A stretch of 35,503 nt of DNA from Prolixibacteraceae bacterium (GTDB lineage Bacteria; Bacteroidota; Bacteroidia; Bacteroidales; Prolixibacteraceae), in the NCBI GenBank assembly GCA_019459485.1, contig JAIBEZ010000010.1, positions 1 to 35,503 of the forward strand. The letters are read 5' to 3'. The position numbers and the translations under genes are program-made. The stretch's first letter is position 1, and the number at the start of each line of letters is the position of its first letter. Under the pieces are notes generated by a model. It worked only from the letters and a program-made list of their open reading frames with translations, ran no database searches and had not been told where the DNA came from. Shown here in pieces: positions 8,662-17,400 of the stretch.

Positions 8662-8689
8662 TTTGAACTTTGAACATGAAACTTGGAAC
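8662..8689. repeat. Four tandem heptamers, consensus TTTGAAC
   Basis: A second, unrelated 7-bp tandem series: TTTGAAC, TTTGAAC, ATGAAAC, TTGGAAC. It starts 26 bp after the first series. The shared period of 7 with different units is notable. Confidence 0.65.
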
Positions 8690-8781
8690 TTATGAAACGA
8701 GCCATGAGAAATAATCTCAAATAGTTGGATGATTTATCAATGGCGAGTTCCATGTGGCAATTAAAAACAAATTATCAACAC

Positions 8782-9909
8782 ATGAAGTATTACGTTTTAG
8801 CTGGTGAAGCTTCTGGCGATTTACATGCCTCCAACCTGATCAAAGAAATCAGTTTGATTGATCCGCAGGCTGAATTTAGAGGATTTGGTGGCGAATTGAT
8901 GGAACAGGCCGGAATGACTGTGCTGAAACATTACCGGCAACTGGCTTTTATGGGACTTGTGCCGGTGATTATGAATATACGTACCATTCAGAAAAACTTC
9001 AGGTTTTGCGAGCAAGATATGCTGAAGTTTAATCCTGATGTTTTGATTCTGGTTGATTATCCCGGCTTTAACCTGCGGATGGCCAAATTTGCCAAAGAAC
9101 ACGGAATACGCACCTTTTACTACATTTCGCCCAAAGTGTGGGCTTGGAAAGAAAAGCGGGTTCACCGGATTATTGCCAATGTCGATGAGATGTTTACCAT
9201 TTTACCTTTCGAAACCGAGTTCTTTGCCAAATACAATTATCGGGTCAATTACGTTGGAAATCCGTTGCTCGATGCCATTCTGCAAAAGAAAACAGAACCG
9301 GATTTTCCCCGGTTTTGGACTGAAAATAAACTACCAGAGAAACAAATATTGGCCATTTTACCCGGCAGCCGAAAAGGAGAAATCAGTGTTTTGCTGCCAA
9401 CCATGCTCGAAGCTGCTGCTCACTTTCCTGAATTTCAATGTATAATTGCCGGTGCGCCCAACATGGGAATTGAATTTTACCAGCCGTTTATGAAAGGCAG
9501 TAAAGTGCCTGTTTTATGGGGAAAAACCTATGAAATACTCATTCACAGCCGGGTAGCCATTGTTTCATCGGGCACGGCAACGCTCGAAACCGCTATTTTA
9601 AATGTTCCGCAAGTGGTGGTTTATCAGCTTACGCCCAACTGGTTATTTACACCACTGAAGAAATTTTTCCTGAAAACAAAATGGGTTTCGCTGGTGAATA
9701 TTATCCTGAAGAAGGAAGCCGTTTCTGAATTAATTCAGTCGGACTTTACCCTGAAAAATGTAATCAGCGAGTTGAATAAAATTGTACACGATCCTGAGAA
9801 TGAAAAACGAATGTTGGATGATTACCGTGAAATGATGATTCTGCTTGGTGAATCAGGAGCGTCGAAGAGGGCGGCAGGGTTAATGGTGGGGAAGTTGAAG
9901 GCAATATAA
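8782..9909 (+). CDS. lpxB: Lipid-A-disaccharide synthase
   Basis: A GT19 glycosyltransferase on the inner face of the inner membrane. It joins UDP-2,3-diacylglucosamine and lipid X to make the tetraacyl disaccharide precursor of lipid A. The product starts MKYYVLAGEASGDLHASNLI, the family's N-terminal signature. It continues with FRGFGGELMEQAGM, LVDYPGFNLRMAKFAK, YYISPKVWAWKEKRV, VGNPLLDA, ILPGSRKGEI, and SSGTATLETA. Length is 375 residues, typical of the family. The frame is open 19 codons further upstream, but the signature begins at this ATG. The preceding 193-bp gap with heptamer repeats may separate it from the surE transcript. Confidence 0.95.
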   Translation: MKYYVLAGEASGDLHASNLIKEISLIDPQAEFRGFGGELMEQAGMTVLKHYRQLAFMGLVPVIMNIRTIQKNFRFCEQDMLKFNPDVLILVDYPGFNLRMAKFAKEHGIRTFYYISPKVWAWKEKRVHRIIANVDEMFTILPFETEFFAKYNYRVNYVGNPLLDAILQKKTEPDFPRFWTENKLPEKQILAILPGSRKGEISVLLPTMLEAAAHFPEFQCIIAGAPNMGIEFYQPFMKGSKVPVLWGKTYEILIHSRVAIVSSGTATLETAILNVPQVVVYQLTPNWLFTPLKKFFLKTKWVSLVNIILKKEAVSELIQSDFTLKNVISELNKIVHDPENEKRMLDDYREMMILLGESGASKRAAGLMVGKLKAI

Positions 9910-10036
9910 AATGTAACAACCCACTTTTTAATGTAACTGAATTCAGTAGCATTAAAAATCAGGTGATAGTGAAGATTCGCAGTAAATTAAATAATCGTCC
10001 TGTAATAAGTGAAATTGTTAACTTGTGTTTTAACTG

Positions 10037-10050
10037 TGGCGAATTCGCCA
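10037..10050. promoter_or_regulatory. 14-bp perfect palindrome upstream of the KilA-N gene
   Basis: TGGCGAATTCGCCA is self-complementary over all 14 bases, 50 bp before the KilA-N ATG. Given that KilA-N proteins are thought to bind DNA, it is a candidate operator, possibly for self-regulation. That is inference from position only. Confidence 0.4.
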
Positions 10051-10100
10051 TAATTGAAATAGGTTTAATCAATAATTTTCTAATAAAAGTAAAACCTAAA

Positions 10101-10925
10101 ATGGGTAAGGCAAAAAAAATAATTGTTGAAAAACTTGAAATAACAGTTTTTTCAATGGAACAGGCGGAATATATCTCCTTAACCGATATGGCCAGGTACC
10201 GGGATGCTGAGAGAACCAACTATATTATTCAAAACTGGATGAGAACACGCAATGCAATTGAATTTTGCGGATTATGGGAACAAATGAATAATCCTGGTTT
10301 TAAAAGCATCGAATTCGATGCTTTTAAAAATGAAGCCGGTTTAAATAGCTTTGCACTGACACCCCAAAGATGGATAGAAGCAACCAATGCAATTGGTATA
10401 ATTTCCAAATCAGGACGCTATGGCGGAACCTTTGCACACAAAGATATTGCATTCGAGTTTGCAACATGGTTAAGCACTCCTTTTAAGTTTTACCTTATCA
10501 AAGAATTTCAACGATTAAAGGATGATGAAAACGACCGGTTAAAATTGGAATGGAATTTTCAGCGCGCATTGGCCAAAGTCAACTATCACATTCATACCGA
10601 TGCCATAAAGGAAAACCTGATACCAGTTGAAATTTCCAAAAAACAAATCAGTTTTGTATATGCCAACGAAGCCGATATCCTTAACGTAGCTTTGTTTGGA
10701 ACTACAGCTTTGGAATGGAGAATTGCAAACCCGGACAAGGACGGAAATATTCGTGATTACGCCAATATTGAACAATTAGTGGTTCTCTCAAATATGGAAA
10801 GCATTAATGCTGTTTTTATCAGACAAGGATTGACGCAATCGGAGCGTTTGGTTCAATTGAATAAAATCGCAATCACACAAATGACTTCGTTAATGAAAAA
10901 CACGCAACTTAGAAAGCTCAAATAA
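10101..10925 (+). CDS. KilA-N domain protein
   Basis: A 274-residue protein of the KilA-N/APSES-like group, a putative DNA-binding domain first known from phage and large DNA viruses. The domain covers about residues 10-120: YISLTDMARYRD, NYIIQNWMRTRNAIEFCGLWE, SGRYGGTFAHKDIAFEFATWL, and FYLIKEFQRLKDDE. The C-terminal 150 residues are helical and not recognised. The frame is open from 9963, but the sequence before MGKAKKIIVEKLEITVF is unlike the family and overlaps a palindrome, so the ATG at 10101 is preferred. The gene lies between lpxB and gldFG, and its stop is only 6 nt before gldFG, so it may share or supply that gene's transcript. Chromosomal copies like this, outside any visible prophage, are known in Bacteroidota; their role is unclear. 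Confidence 0.85.
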   Translation: MGKAKKIIVEKLEITVFSMEQAEYISLTDMARYRDAERTNYIIQNWMRTRNAIEFCGLWEQMNNPGFKSIEFDAFKNEAGLNSFALTPQRWIEATNAIGIISKSGRYGGTFAHKDIAFEFATWLSTPFKFYLIKEFQRLKDDENDRLKLEWNFQRALAKVNYHIHTDAIKENLIPVEISKKQISFVYANEADILNVALFGTTALEWRIANPDKDGNIRDYANIEQLVVLSNMESINAVFIRQGLTQSERLVQLNKIAITQMTSLMKNTQLRKLK

Positions 10926-10931
10926 AATTGT

Positions 10932-13343
10932 ATGTACAGTCTCTTAAAAAAAGAAATTACCAGTTTTTTCGGATCGCTCACAGGTTATGTGGTGGTTTTT
11001 GTATTCTTGCTGGCTACCAGTTTGTTTCTGTGGGTTTTCCCCGGAAATTACAATATTTTGGAGGGCGGGTATGCTTCGCTCGATGGTTTGTTTTCGCTGG
11101 CACCGTGGGTTTACCTGTTTTTGGTTCCGGCAGTAACCATGCGGTTGTTTGCCGAAGAGAAACGACTGGGAACCATGGAAGTTTTGCTCACCCGGCCACT
11201 TTCTGTTTTCAGGATTGTACTTGCCAAATATCTGGCCGGATTGCTGTTGGTTACGATTTCGTTGCTGCCAACTTTAGTGTATTTTTTCTCTGTGTATTCG
11301 CTCGGAAATCCGGTTGGAAGCATTGATACCGGCGGGACATGGGGCGCTTTTATCGGTTTATTTTTTCTGGCTGCCATTTATGTCGCGATTGGCTTGTTCG
11401 CGTCGGCACTCACCGACAACCAGATTTTTTCTTTTATCCTCGCCATGGGGCTTTCTTTTCTGGCCTATCTCGGTTTTGATCTGGTTGGCTCCATGCAACT
11501 TCCGTCAGCCATTCAGCAACTTATTATTGGTTTCGGGATCAACGAACATTACAATTCAATCAGTCGGGGAGTGGTCGATTCGCGCGATCTGGTTTATTTT
11601 CTGGCTACTATTTTGCTTTTTTTGTTCCTTACCAGCAGGATCATTCATTTTCACCAAGTCAATTTCAGGAGAGAATTAAAACTGGGAGCTTTGGCGGTTA
11701 TAGCTGTTATTTTTGTCAGTATCGTGTCAGGACAACTATTTTTTCGCCTCGATCTGACAGCCGAAAAAAGATATTCCATCACCACGGTTTCGAAGAATCT
11801 GGTAAAAGAACTTGACAAACCGATCAATATCACCCTTTATCTTGATGGTGAGTTGAATGCCAGTTTCCGTAAGTTTCAAAAATCTATTATCGAGAAAATT
11901 GCCGATTACAATGCATATTCGTCGCAACTGATTAATCTGACGATTTTTGACCCGTACGAAATAGCCGATGTAAGCAGACGCGATAAACTCTTTGCAGAGC
12001 TTGTCGCAAAAGGACTTCAGCCAACTAACATTCATCAGAATACTGAACAGGGAACCACCACCCGGCTAGTTTTTCCGGGAGCGCTGGTCGAATATGGAGA
12101 ACGGAAAATGAGCGTTAATTTGCTGAAAAACAACGCCGCCCTGCATTACGAAGTGAACCTGAACAACTCGATTGAAAGTCTTGAATACGAGTTTACCGCT
12201 GCATTTTCGGAATTAATGAACACCGAAAAACAGACGGTTGCTTTTTTGAATGGGCAGGGTGAACTGAACGAATACGAAACCCATGATTTTGCAGAAGCGT
12301 TGGCCGAAAAATACACAGTTTCGCAAGTTTCAGCTCAACAGCTGATTACAAAAGGTACACCAATAAAAACCCTGATTGTAGCCAATCCGACTCAGCCATT
12401 TACAGAAACTGACAAGTTTTACATCGATCAGTATCTGATGAACGGTGGCCGGATAATGTGGCTGATTGATCCGGTTTCGGTAAGTCTCGATAGTTTGAGT
12501 ACGGGAAATACCACGCTGGCATTTCCACAAAACCTAAACCTCGATGATCAGCTTTTTAGATATGGTATTCGCTTGAATACCAATATGATTCAGGATGCTG
12601 ATTGTCTGCGGATTTTGGTAAATACTGCTCCGGCCGGCACGCCTGCAAAATTCACTCCGGCTCCCTGGTATTTTTCGCCGTTGCTAAGTCCTTCCGAAAA
12701 TCATGTAATCAGCAGAAACATGAACCGTGTAAAGGCCGAATTTGTAAGCTCGATTGATACAGTGGGCAAGCAGGAACAAATGCGCAAAACAGTTATTCTG
12801 GCAACGTCGCCTTATTCGCTGGTAAGCAATACACCCATGGAAATTAGTCTTGCAAGCATCAACAATCCGCCCGATCGCCGATTGTTTAGCCAGCCTTCGC
12901 AGCCGGTTGGCGTTTTGCTCGAAGGAACTTTTACTTCCGTTTTTAAGAATCGCATGGTTGATTCGTTTGGAGCAAAATCTTCAGAAATAAAAACTGAAAG
13001 TGAACCCACGAAAATGATTGTTTTTTCTGACGGAAATATGATTGCCAATCAGTACCGTTTTGTGGGGGGCGTTCCCGAATTTATGCCACTGGGATACGAC
13101 CGGTCTTCGCAGCAAACTTTCGGAAACAAAGCTTTTTTAATGAATGCTGTGAATTACCTTTGCGACGATCAGGGATTAATGGAATTGCGTTCGCGGGTTT
13201 TTAAAATCCGGATGCTCGATAAAGTAAGGGTTCAGGAAGAAAAAACCATGTGGCAAATGCTGAATGTTTTGATGCCATTGCTCTTGATTGCGTTGTTTGG
13301 CGCAGTTTATATTTATGTTCGCAACCGTAAATACAAATGCTGA
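10932..13343 (+). CDS. GldF-GldG fusion: ABC transporter permease plus GldG-type subunit
   Basis: An 803-residue membrane protein made of two parts normally encoded separately. Residues 1 to about 240 are a GldF-like ABC-2 permease with six hydrophobic segments and the motif MRLFAEEKRLGTMEVLLTRP (69-88). Residues from about 250 are GldG-like: a membrane anchor (250-270), FFRLDLTAEKRYSIT, and a long periplasmic part with GGRIMWLIDPV. A C-terminal anchor (about 775-795) ends in RNRKYKC. In gliding flavobacteria GldA, GldF and GldG form an ABC transporter; similar gene pairs occur in non-gliding Bacteroidota, so motility should not be inferred. No ATPase subunit is nearby. It is followed by dnaN, an order I recall from many Bacteroidota. 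Confidence 0.85.
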   Translation: MYSLLKKEITSFFGSLTGYVVVFVFLLATSLFLWVFPGNYNILEGGYASLDGLFSLAPWVYLFLVPAVTMRLFAEEKRLGTMEVLLTRPLSVFRIVLAKYLAGLLLVTISLLPTLVYFFSVYSLGNPVGSIDTGGTWGAFIGLFFLAAIYVAIGLFASALTDNQIFSFILAMGLSFLAYLGFDLVGSMQLPSAIQQLIIGFGINEHYNSISRGVVDSRDLVYFLATILLFLFLTSRIIHFHQVNFRRELKLGALAVIAVIFVSIVSGQLFFRLDLTAEKRYSITTVSKNLVKELDKPINITLYLDGELNASFRKFQKSIIEKIADYNAYSSQLINLTIFDPYEIADVSRRDKLFAELVAKGLQPTNIHQNTEQGTTTRLVFPGALVEYGERKMSVNLLKNNAALHYEVNLNNSIESLEYEFTAAFSELMNTEKQTVAFLNGQGELNEYETHDFAEALAEKYTVSQVSAQQLITKGTPIKTLIVANPTQPFTETDKFYIDQYLMNGGRIMWLIDPVSVSLDSLSTGNTTLAFPQNLNLDDQLFRYGIRLNTNMIQDADCLRILVNTAPAGTPAKFTPAPWYFSPLLSPSENHVISRNMNRVKAEFVSSIDTVGKQEQMRKTVILATSPYSLVSNTPMEISLASINNPPDRRLFSQPSQPVGVLLEGTFTSVFKNRMVDSFGAKSSEIKTESEPTKMIVFSDGNMIANQYRFVGGVPEFMPLGYDRSSQQTFGNKAFLMNAVNYLCDDQGLMELRSRVFKIRMLDKVRVQEEKTMWQMLNVLMPLLLIALFGAVYIYVRNRKYKC

Positions 13344-13520
13344 CATTGTCTTTAACGATTGTTTTCAAATATGTTCGTTTCTTTTGTATAAAATCTTGAA
13401 CGATCAATAGGTAGGAAAAATCAAAGTTTGTATATTCGTGAGCTTCCAATTGACAGGAGGCAATGCCGGTTTCCGGCAAAATATATTTATTGTGAAACTA
13501 AAACTCTAAAAAAATATCTA

Positions 13521-14651
13521 ATGAAATTTGTTGTTTCAAGTACCGAACTACTCAGTCATCTTTCTGCAATCAGTAAAGTGATCAATTCAAAGAATACGCT
13601 TCCTATTCTTGATAATTATTTGTTTTTATTGGAAGAAAACCTCCTGACAGTAACTGCTTCCGATCTTGAATCAACATTGATTACAAGTATTGAGCTTGAC
13701 AACACCAATGGAACCGGAGCAATTGCAGTACCGGCAAAATTGATGAACGAAACCCTGAAGGAATTTCCGGAGCAACCTTTGACTTTCCAGATTGATCCCG
13801 AAACTTTTGCCATCGAAATTTTTTCACAGAATGGGAAATTCAGCATTGTTGGCCAGAATGGGGAAGATTTTCCGCAACAGCCTATCCTGAACGAAGACAT
13901 TGCTTCGACCATTAATTTGAATCACACTGTACTGCTTAACGGAATCAACAAAACACTTTTTGCAACTGCCGACGATGAACTTCGTCCGGTGATGAACGGT
14001 ATTTTTGTTGAACTTTCAACCGAAGATATCAAGTTTGTTGCTTCAGATGCCCACAAACTGGTACGCTACAAACGTTTCGATGCCAAAGCCGAAAAAGATG
14101 CATCGTTCATTCTACCTAAAAAACCGGCTGCTTTGCTGAAAAGCTTACTTCCGAAAGAAGAATTTGATGTAAAACTGGAGTTTGACGATAAAAATGCATT
14201 CTTTACTTTAAGTAATTTCAAGTTGATTTGCCGTTTGGTCGAAGGAAATTATCCGAGCTACAATTCAGTAATTCCAACCAATAACCCGAATCAGCTGATT
14301 ATCGACCGGGTTGAGTTTTACAATACTGTTCGTCGTGTTTCTGTATTTTCAAACCAGGCCAGCAATTTGGTTCGTTTGAAATTAACTGAAAACCAGTTGG
14401 TTGTTTCTGCGCAAGACATTGATTTTGCAATTTCAGCGGTTGAACGGCTGAGTTGTCAGTATGAAGGCGAGGACATGGAAATTGGGTTCAAATCAACTTT
14501 TCTTCAGGAAATATTGTCGAACCTTTCGGCCACCGATGTAAAAATGGAATTGTCGGATCCGACCCGTGCCGGTTTGTTATTGCCTGCCGAAAATGAACAT
14601 GAAGAAGAAAATATCCTGATGCTTTTAATGCCAATGATGATAAACGCCTGA
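13521..14651 (+). CDS. dnaN: DNA polymerase III sliding clamp, beta subunit
   Basis: A 376-residue clamp that forms a ring dimer around DNA and tethers DNA polymerase III. Visible signatures are MKFVVSSTELLSHLSAISKV at the start, SKNTLPILDNYLF, FVASDAHKLVRYK, and the C-terminal LLMPMMINA that corresponds to the clamp's partner-binding end. The frame is open from 13428, but the family's N-terminus is MKF at 13521. A clear intrinsic terminator follows 20 bp after the stop, so the gene ends a transcription unit. Confidence 0.96.
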   Translation: MKFVVSSTELLSHLSAISKVINSKNTLPILDNYLFLLEENLLTVTASDLESTLITSIELDNTNGTGAIAVPAKLMNETLKEFPEQPLTFQIDPETFAIEIFSQNGKFSIVGQNGEDFPQQPILNEDIASTINLNHTVLLNGINKTLFATADDELRPVMNGIFVELSTEDIKFVASDAHKLVRYKRFDAKAEKDASFILPKKPAALLKSLLPKEEFDVKLEFDDKNAFFTLSNFKLICRLVEGNYPSYNSVIPTNNPNQLIIDRVEFYNTVRRVSVFSNQASNLVRLKLTENQLVVSAQDIDFAISAVERLSCQYEGEDMEIGFKSTFLQEILSNLSATDVKMELSDPTRAGLLLPAENEHEEENILMLLMPMMINA

Positions 14652-14670
14652 TAACCATCAGGCTTGACTT

Positions 14671-14708
14671 AAAAAACCTAACAGCTTTGAACTGTTAGGT
14701 TTTTTTTT
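14671..14708 (+). terminator. Intrinsic terminator after dnaN
   Basis: AACCTAACAG pairs perfectly with CTGTTAGGTT around a 7-nt loop, preceded by an A-run and followed by eight to nine T residues. This is a textbook Rho-independent terminator and, being A/T-flanked, may also work on the minus strand. Confidence 0.9.
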
Positions 14709-14766
14709 AATTTTAAGACGATATTGCCAAACCTATTAATCAGAAAAATAAAATTAATATAATCGG

Positions 14767-16479
14767 GTGAAAAAAGGATTCCAAATTATTATACTGGTTT
14801 TAATCTTTGTCCTTGGGATTCAGGTAAATAATGCAAACGGTCAGACTTACTGCAATCCGCTTAACTTGCCCTATCAACTGACTTCGGATTCACCAACCCG
14901 ACCGGATATTGCAGACCCAACCATTGTGCTTTATAAGGATTACTATTTTCTATTTGCTACAAATGCAGGAGGATATTGGTATTCAGGTGATTTGCTTTCA
15001 TGGAAATTTGTAACTGCCAGCAACCTGCCATTTGAAAAATTGGCGCCAACAGCTTTTGTTATTGGTGACTGGATTTATTTCTGCACTTCACTCAGCAATA
15101 AGATATTTCGTTCCAAAGATCCGGAAAACGGCAAATGGGAAGTGTATAATAGTAATTCCATTCTGCTCGCACAAATTAGCGATTTTACTGTTTTTGTCGA
15201 TACCGATGGCAGGGTATTTTGCTATTACGGATGTTCAAATCACGACGGTCTTATGGCCCGCGAACTGGATCCTAAAAATCTACTCGAACCAACAGGAGTT
15301 CCTGTTGTCTGTCAGAAATTGAATCCATTGAAAAAAAATCTGCAGAAGTTGAAAAGCAATCCGGCTAAACCCGTAAATAACAGTGTCAAAGGTTCATGGA
15401 TGAACAAATACAATGGGAAATACTATTATCAATGTGCCGAACTGAACAGTGAATTGAATAGTTATGGAGATGCTGTATATGTTTCTGATACACCGCTTGG
15501 GCCTTTTACTTTTGCTGCGAATAATCCATTTTCATTTAAACCCGATGGTTTTTTAAGCGGTGCCGGTAATGGGTCAACATTTACTGATAAATATGGCAAC
15601 TGGTGGCACATTGGTACCATGACTGCTCCTAAAAACCAAAAGTCCCGAACCAGTTTCGGACTTTTCCCAACAGGCTTCGATAAAGATGGAACCCTGTTTA
15701 CAAAAACTGATTTTGGTGATTATCCAATCATCATGCTTGCAAGCAACTATCCCAATGTTAGTATGCTTAATCCTGAATGGGCGCTTCTTTCTGATAATAT
15801 TGCAGCAGATGCATCATCAAGTTTGCCTTCAAATCCGGTCACATCGGCTTTTGATGAAAATATTGGTACATACTGGAGTGCACAAACCGGTAAAAAAGGC
15901 GAATGGCTGATGGCCGATTTAGGTTCGGTTTGTACAATCAATGCCTTTCAACTGAATTTTGCTGAAAGTAAATCACAAATTATTGGGAACGATAGCATTT
16001 TTGCCTACCAGTATCTTGTTGAATATTCAACTGATAAGAAGAATTGGAAAAAATTGACTGATAAAACCTCCAACACCGAATACGGAACAAATCCTTACGA
16101 AGCAATTAAAATTCCAATTCAGGCCAGGTATCTGAAAATCACCAGTTATCAGGTTCCAATGGGTACTTTCGCCATTTCCGGGTTCCGCATATTTGGTTTG
16201 GGAACAGGCCGTAAACCTAAAAAAGTGAATGAATTTCGTGCAATAAGGGATTACCGCAATCCCCAAATAGTTAAAATGTCGTGGAAGAAGCAGGCAAATA
16301 CCACGGGTTACAATATCCGGTATGGAACAGACAAAGATAAATTGTACCACAGTTATCAGGTGTATAAAAATACCAGGTTAAATATTCTTTGCCCCGATAA
16401 AAATAGAATCTATTGGTTTCAAATGGATGCTTTTAATGAAAATGGCGTTACGCCCGGCAAACCAATGCTTTCAAAATAA
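14767..16479 (+). CDS. Exported GH43-fold protein with F5/8-type and Fn3-like domains; active site altered
   Basis: A 570-residue protein with a GTG start and a Sec signal peptide (about 1-25, NANG before QTYC). The five-bladed propeller (about 28-330) keeps ADPTIVLYKDYYFLFAT with D50, and ISDFTVFVDTDGRV with D139. Two usually fixed positions differ. The catalytic-acid motif, normally EG.W, reads VKGSWMNKYNGKYYYQ, with K208 where Glu is expected. The metal-site motif GAGHG reads GAGNG, with N268. The rest (DAVYVSDTPLGPF, FGLFPTGFDKDG) fits GH43 well. Residues of about 345-475 resemble a discoidin/F5-8C carbohydrate-binding domain (EWLMADLGS ... ARYLKITSY), and 485-570 an Fn3-like domain. Hydrolysis may be lost; a binding role is possible. 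It stands alone between two terminator-bounded housekeeping genes. Confidence 0.8.
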   Translation: MKKGFQIIILVLIFVLGIQVNNANGQTYCNPLNLPYQLTSDSPTRPDIADPTIVLYKDYYFLFATNAGGYWYSGDLLSWKFVTASNLPFEKLAPTAFVIGDWIYFCTSLSNKIFRSKDPENGKWEVYNSNSILLAQISDFTVFVDTDGRVFCYYGCSNHDGLMARELDPKNLLEPTGVPVVCQKLNPLKKNLQKLKSNPAKPVNNSVKGSWMNKYNGKYYYQCAELNSELNSYGDAVYVSDTPLGPFTFAANNPFSFKPDGFLSGAGNGSTFTDKYGNWWHIGTMTAPKNQKSRTSFGLFPTGFDKDGTLFTKTDFGDYPIIMLASNYPNVSMLNPEWALLSDNIAADASSSLPSNPVTSAFDENIGTYWSAQTGKKGEWLMADLGSVCTINAFQLNFAESKSQIIGNDSIFAYQYLVEYSTDKKNWKKLTDKTSNTEYGTNPYEAIKIPIQARYLKITSYQVPMGTFAISGFRIFGLGTGRKPKKVNEFRAIRDYRNPQIVKMSWKKQANTTGYNIRYGTDKDKLYHSYQVYKNTRLNILCPDKNRIYWFQMDAFNENGVTPGKPMLSK

Positions 16480-16515
16480 GTAAATTATAAAACGTTACAA
16501 TACTAAATAATTGAT

Positions 16516-17316
16516 ATGGAGTTGAATCTAAAGAATCCCCTTGTTTTTCTTGATCTGGAAACAACCGGAATGAATATCGTAACCGACAGGATCGTTGAGA
16601 TTGCATTGATAAAAGTTCATCCCGATGGTCGGGAAGAAGAAAAACAATATCGGATAAATCCTGAAATGCCGATTCCAGAGCTTGTAAGCAAGATTCACGG
16701 AATTTACGACGAGGATATTAAAGATAAGCCGACCTTCAGGGAAATCGCAAAAAATATCGCACAGTTTATTGAAGGTTGTGATTTTGCAGGTTTCAATTCC
16801 AATCGTTTTGATATTCCATTACTGGCAGAAGAATTTTTGCGTGCCGATGTTGACATTGACCTGAAAAAGCGAAAGTTTATTGATGTTCAGGCTATCTTTC
16901 ACAAAATGGAAAAACGCACGCTGGTGGCTGCCTACAAATTTTACTGCCAGAAACCGCTGGAAGACGCCCACAGTGCAATGGCCGATACCAAAGCGACTTA
17001 CGAAGTGCTGAAAGCCCAGCTCGATCAATACATTGACGAAGAATATGAAGATCATGCCGGCAAAGTGTCAAAACCAATTGTGAACGATGTTCAGGCGCTG
17101 AGCGAATTTTCGGCCTACGATACCAATGTCGATTTCGTTGGCCGTATTGTTTACGATGAAAACGGTGTTGAAACTTTCAACTTTGGTAAAAATAAAGGTG
17201 TTCCGGTTGAAAAAGTTTTGCGCGAACAACCCGGTTTTTACGGATGGATTCTGAACAATGAATTCCCGCTCTACACCAAAAAAGTGCTGACAGCTATAAA
17301 ATTAAGAATGAAATAA
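16516..17316 (+). CDS. DnaQ-like 3'-5' exonuclease
   Basis: A 266-residue exonuclease of the DEDDh class, related to the epsilon proofreading subunit. Motif Exo I is VFLDLETTGM (Asp and Glu ligands), Exo II is FAGFNSNRFDIPLLAEEF, and Exo III is EDAHSAMADTKATYEVL (His and the last Asp). Residues of about 205-266 form an extra C-terminal domain, with FNFGKNKGVPVEKVL and GFYGWILNNEFPLYTKK. From memory, this occurs in similar Bacteroidota proteins encoded near dnaN. It is possibly a proofreading or repair nuclease; whether it serves as epsilon cannot be told here. Confidence 0.88.
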   Translation: MELNLKNPLVFLDLETTGMNIVTDRIVEIALIKVHPDGREEEKQYRINPEMPIPELVSKIHGIYDEDIKDKPTFREIAKNIAQFIEGCDFAGFNSNRFDIPLLAEEFLRADVDIDLKKRKFIDVQAIFHKMEKRTLVAAYKFYCQKPLEDAHSAMADTKATYEVLKAQLDQYIDEEYEDHAGKVSKPIVNDVQALSEFSAYDTNVDFVGRIVYDENGVETFNFGKNKGVPVEKVLREQPGFYGWILNNEFPLYTKKVLTAIKLRMK

Positions 17317-17320
17317 TCAT

Positions 17321-17386
17321 TGCGTAGAGACGCGATTTATCGCGTCTCAAATTTATCGCGTCACTGATAAATCGCGTCTCTACACA
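17321..17386. repeat. Palindromic interspersed repeat (GAGACGCG family)
   Basis: The outer arms GTAGAGACGCGATTTATC and GATAAATCGCGTCTCTAC (17324-17383) are perfectly complementary. Inside them, GAGACGCG-atttat-CGCGTCTC forms a second hairpin. One more copy of the ATTTATCGCGTC core lies in the middle. The structure can therefore fold in two ways. It fills the gap between the exonuclease and the FAH-family gene and resembles REP/MITE-like repeats seen in multiple copies in some genomes; it could also act as a bidirectional transcription barrier. Confidence 0.8.
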
Positions 17387-17400
17387 ATAAAAGATACCCC

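Noticed and set aside
8602-8689. Possible CRISPR array
   Set aside because: Units are 7 bp in direct tandem with no spacers; no cas-like gene is nearby. No CRISPR array was seen anywhere in the window.
9963-10100. Upstream extension of the KilA-N frame
   Set aside because: It crosses the 14-bp palindrome and does not resemble the family N-terminus, which begins at 10101.
10101-10925. A prophage carrying the KilA-N gene
   Set aside because: No integrase, structural or replication phage gene lies between lpxB and dnaN; it is a single inserted gene.
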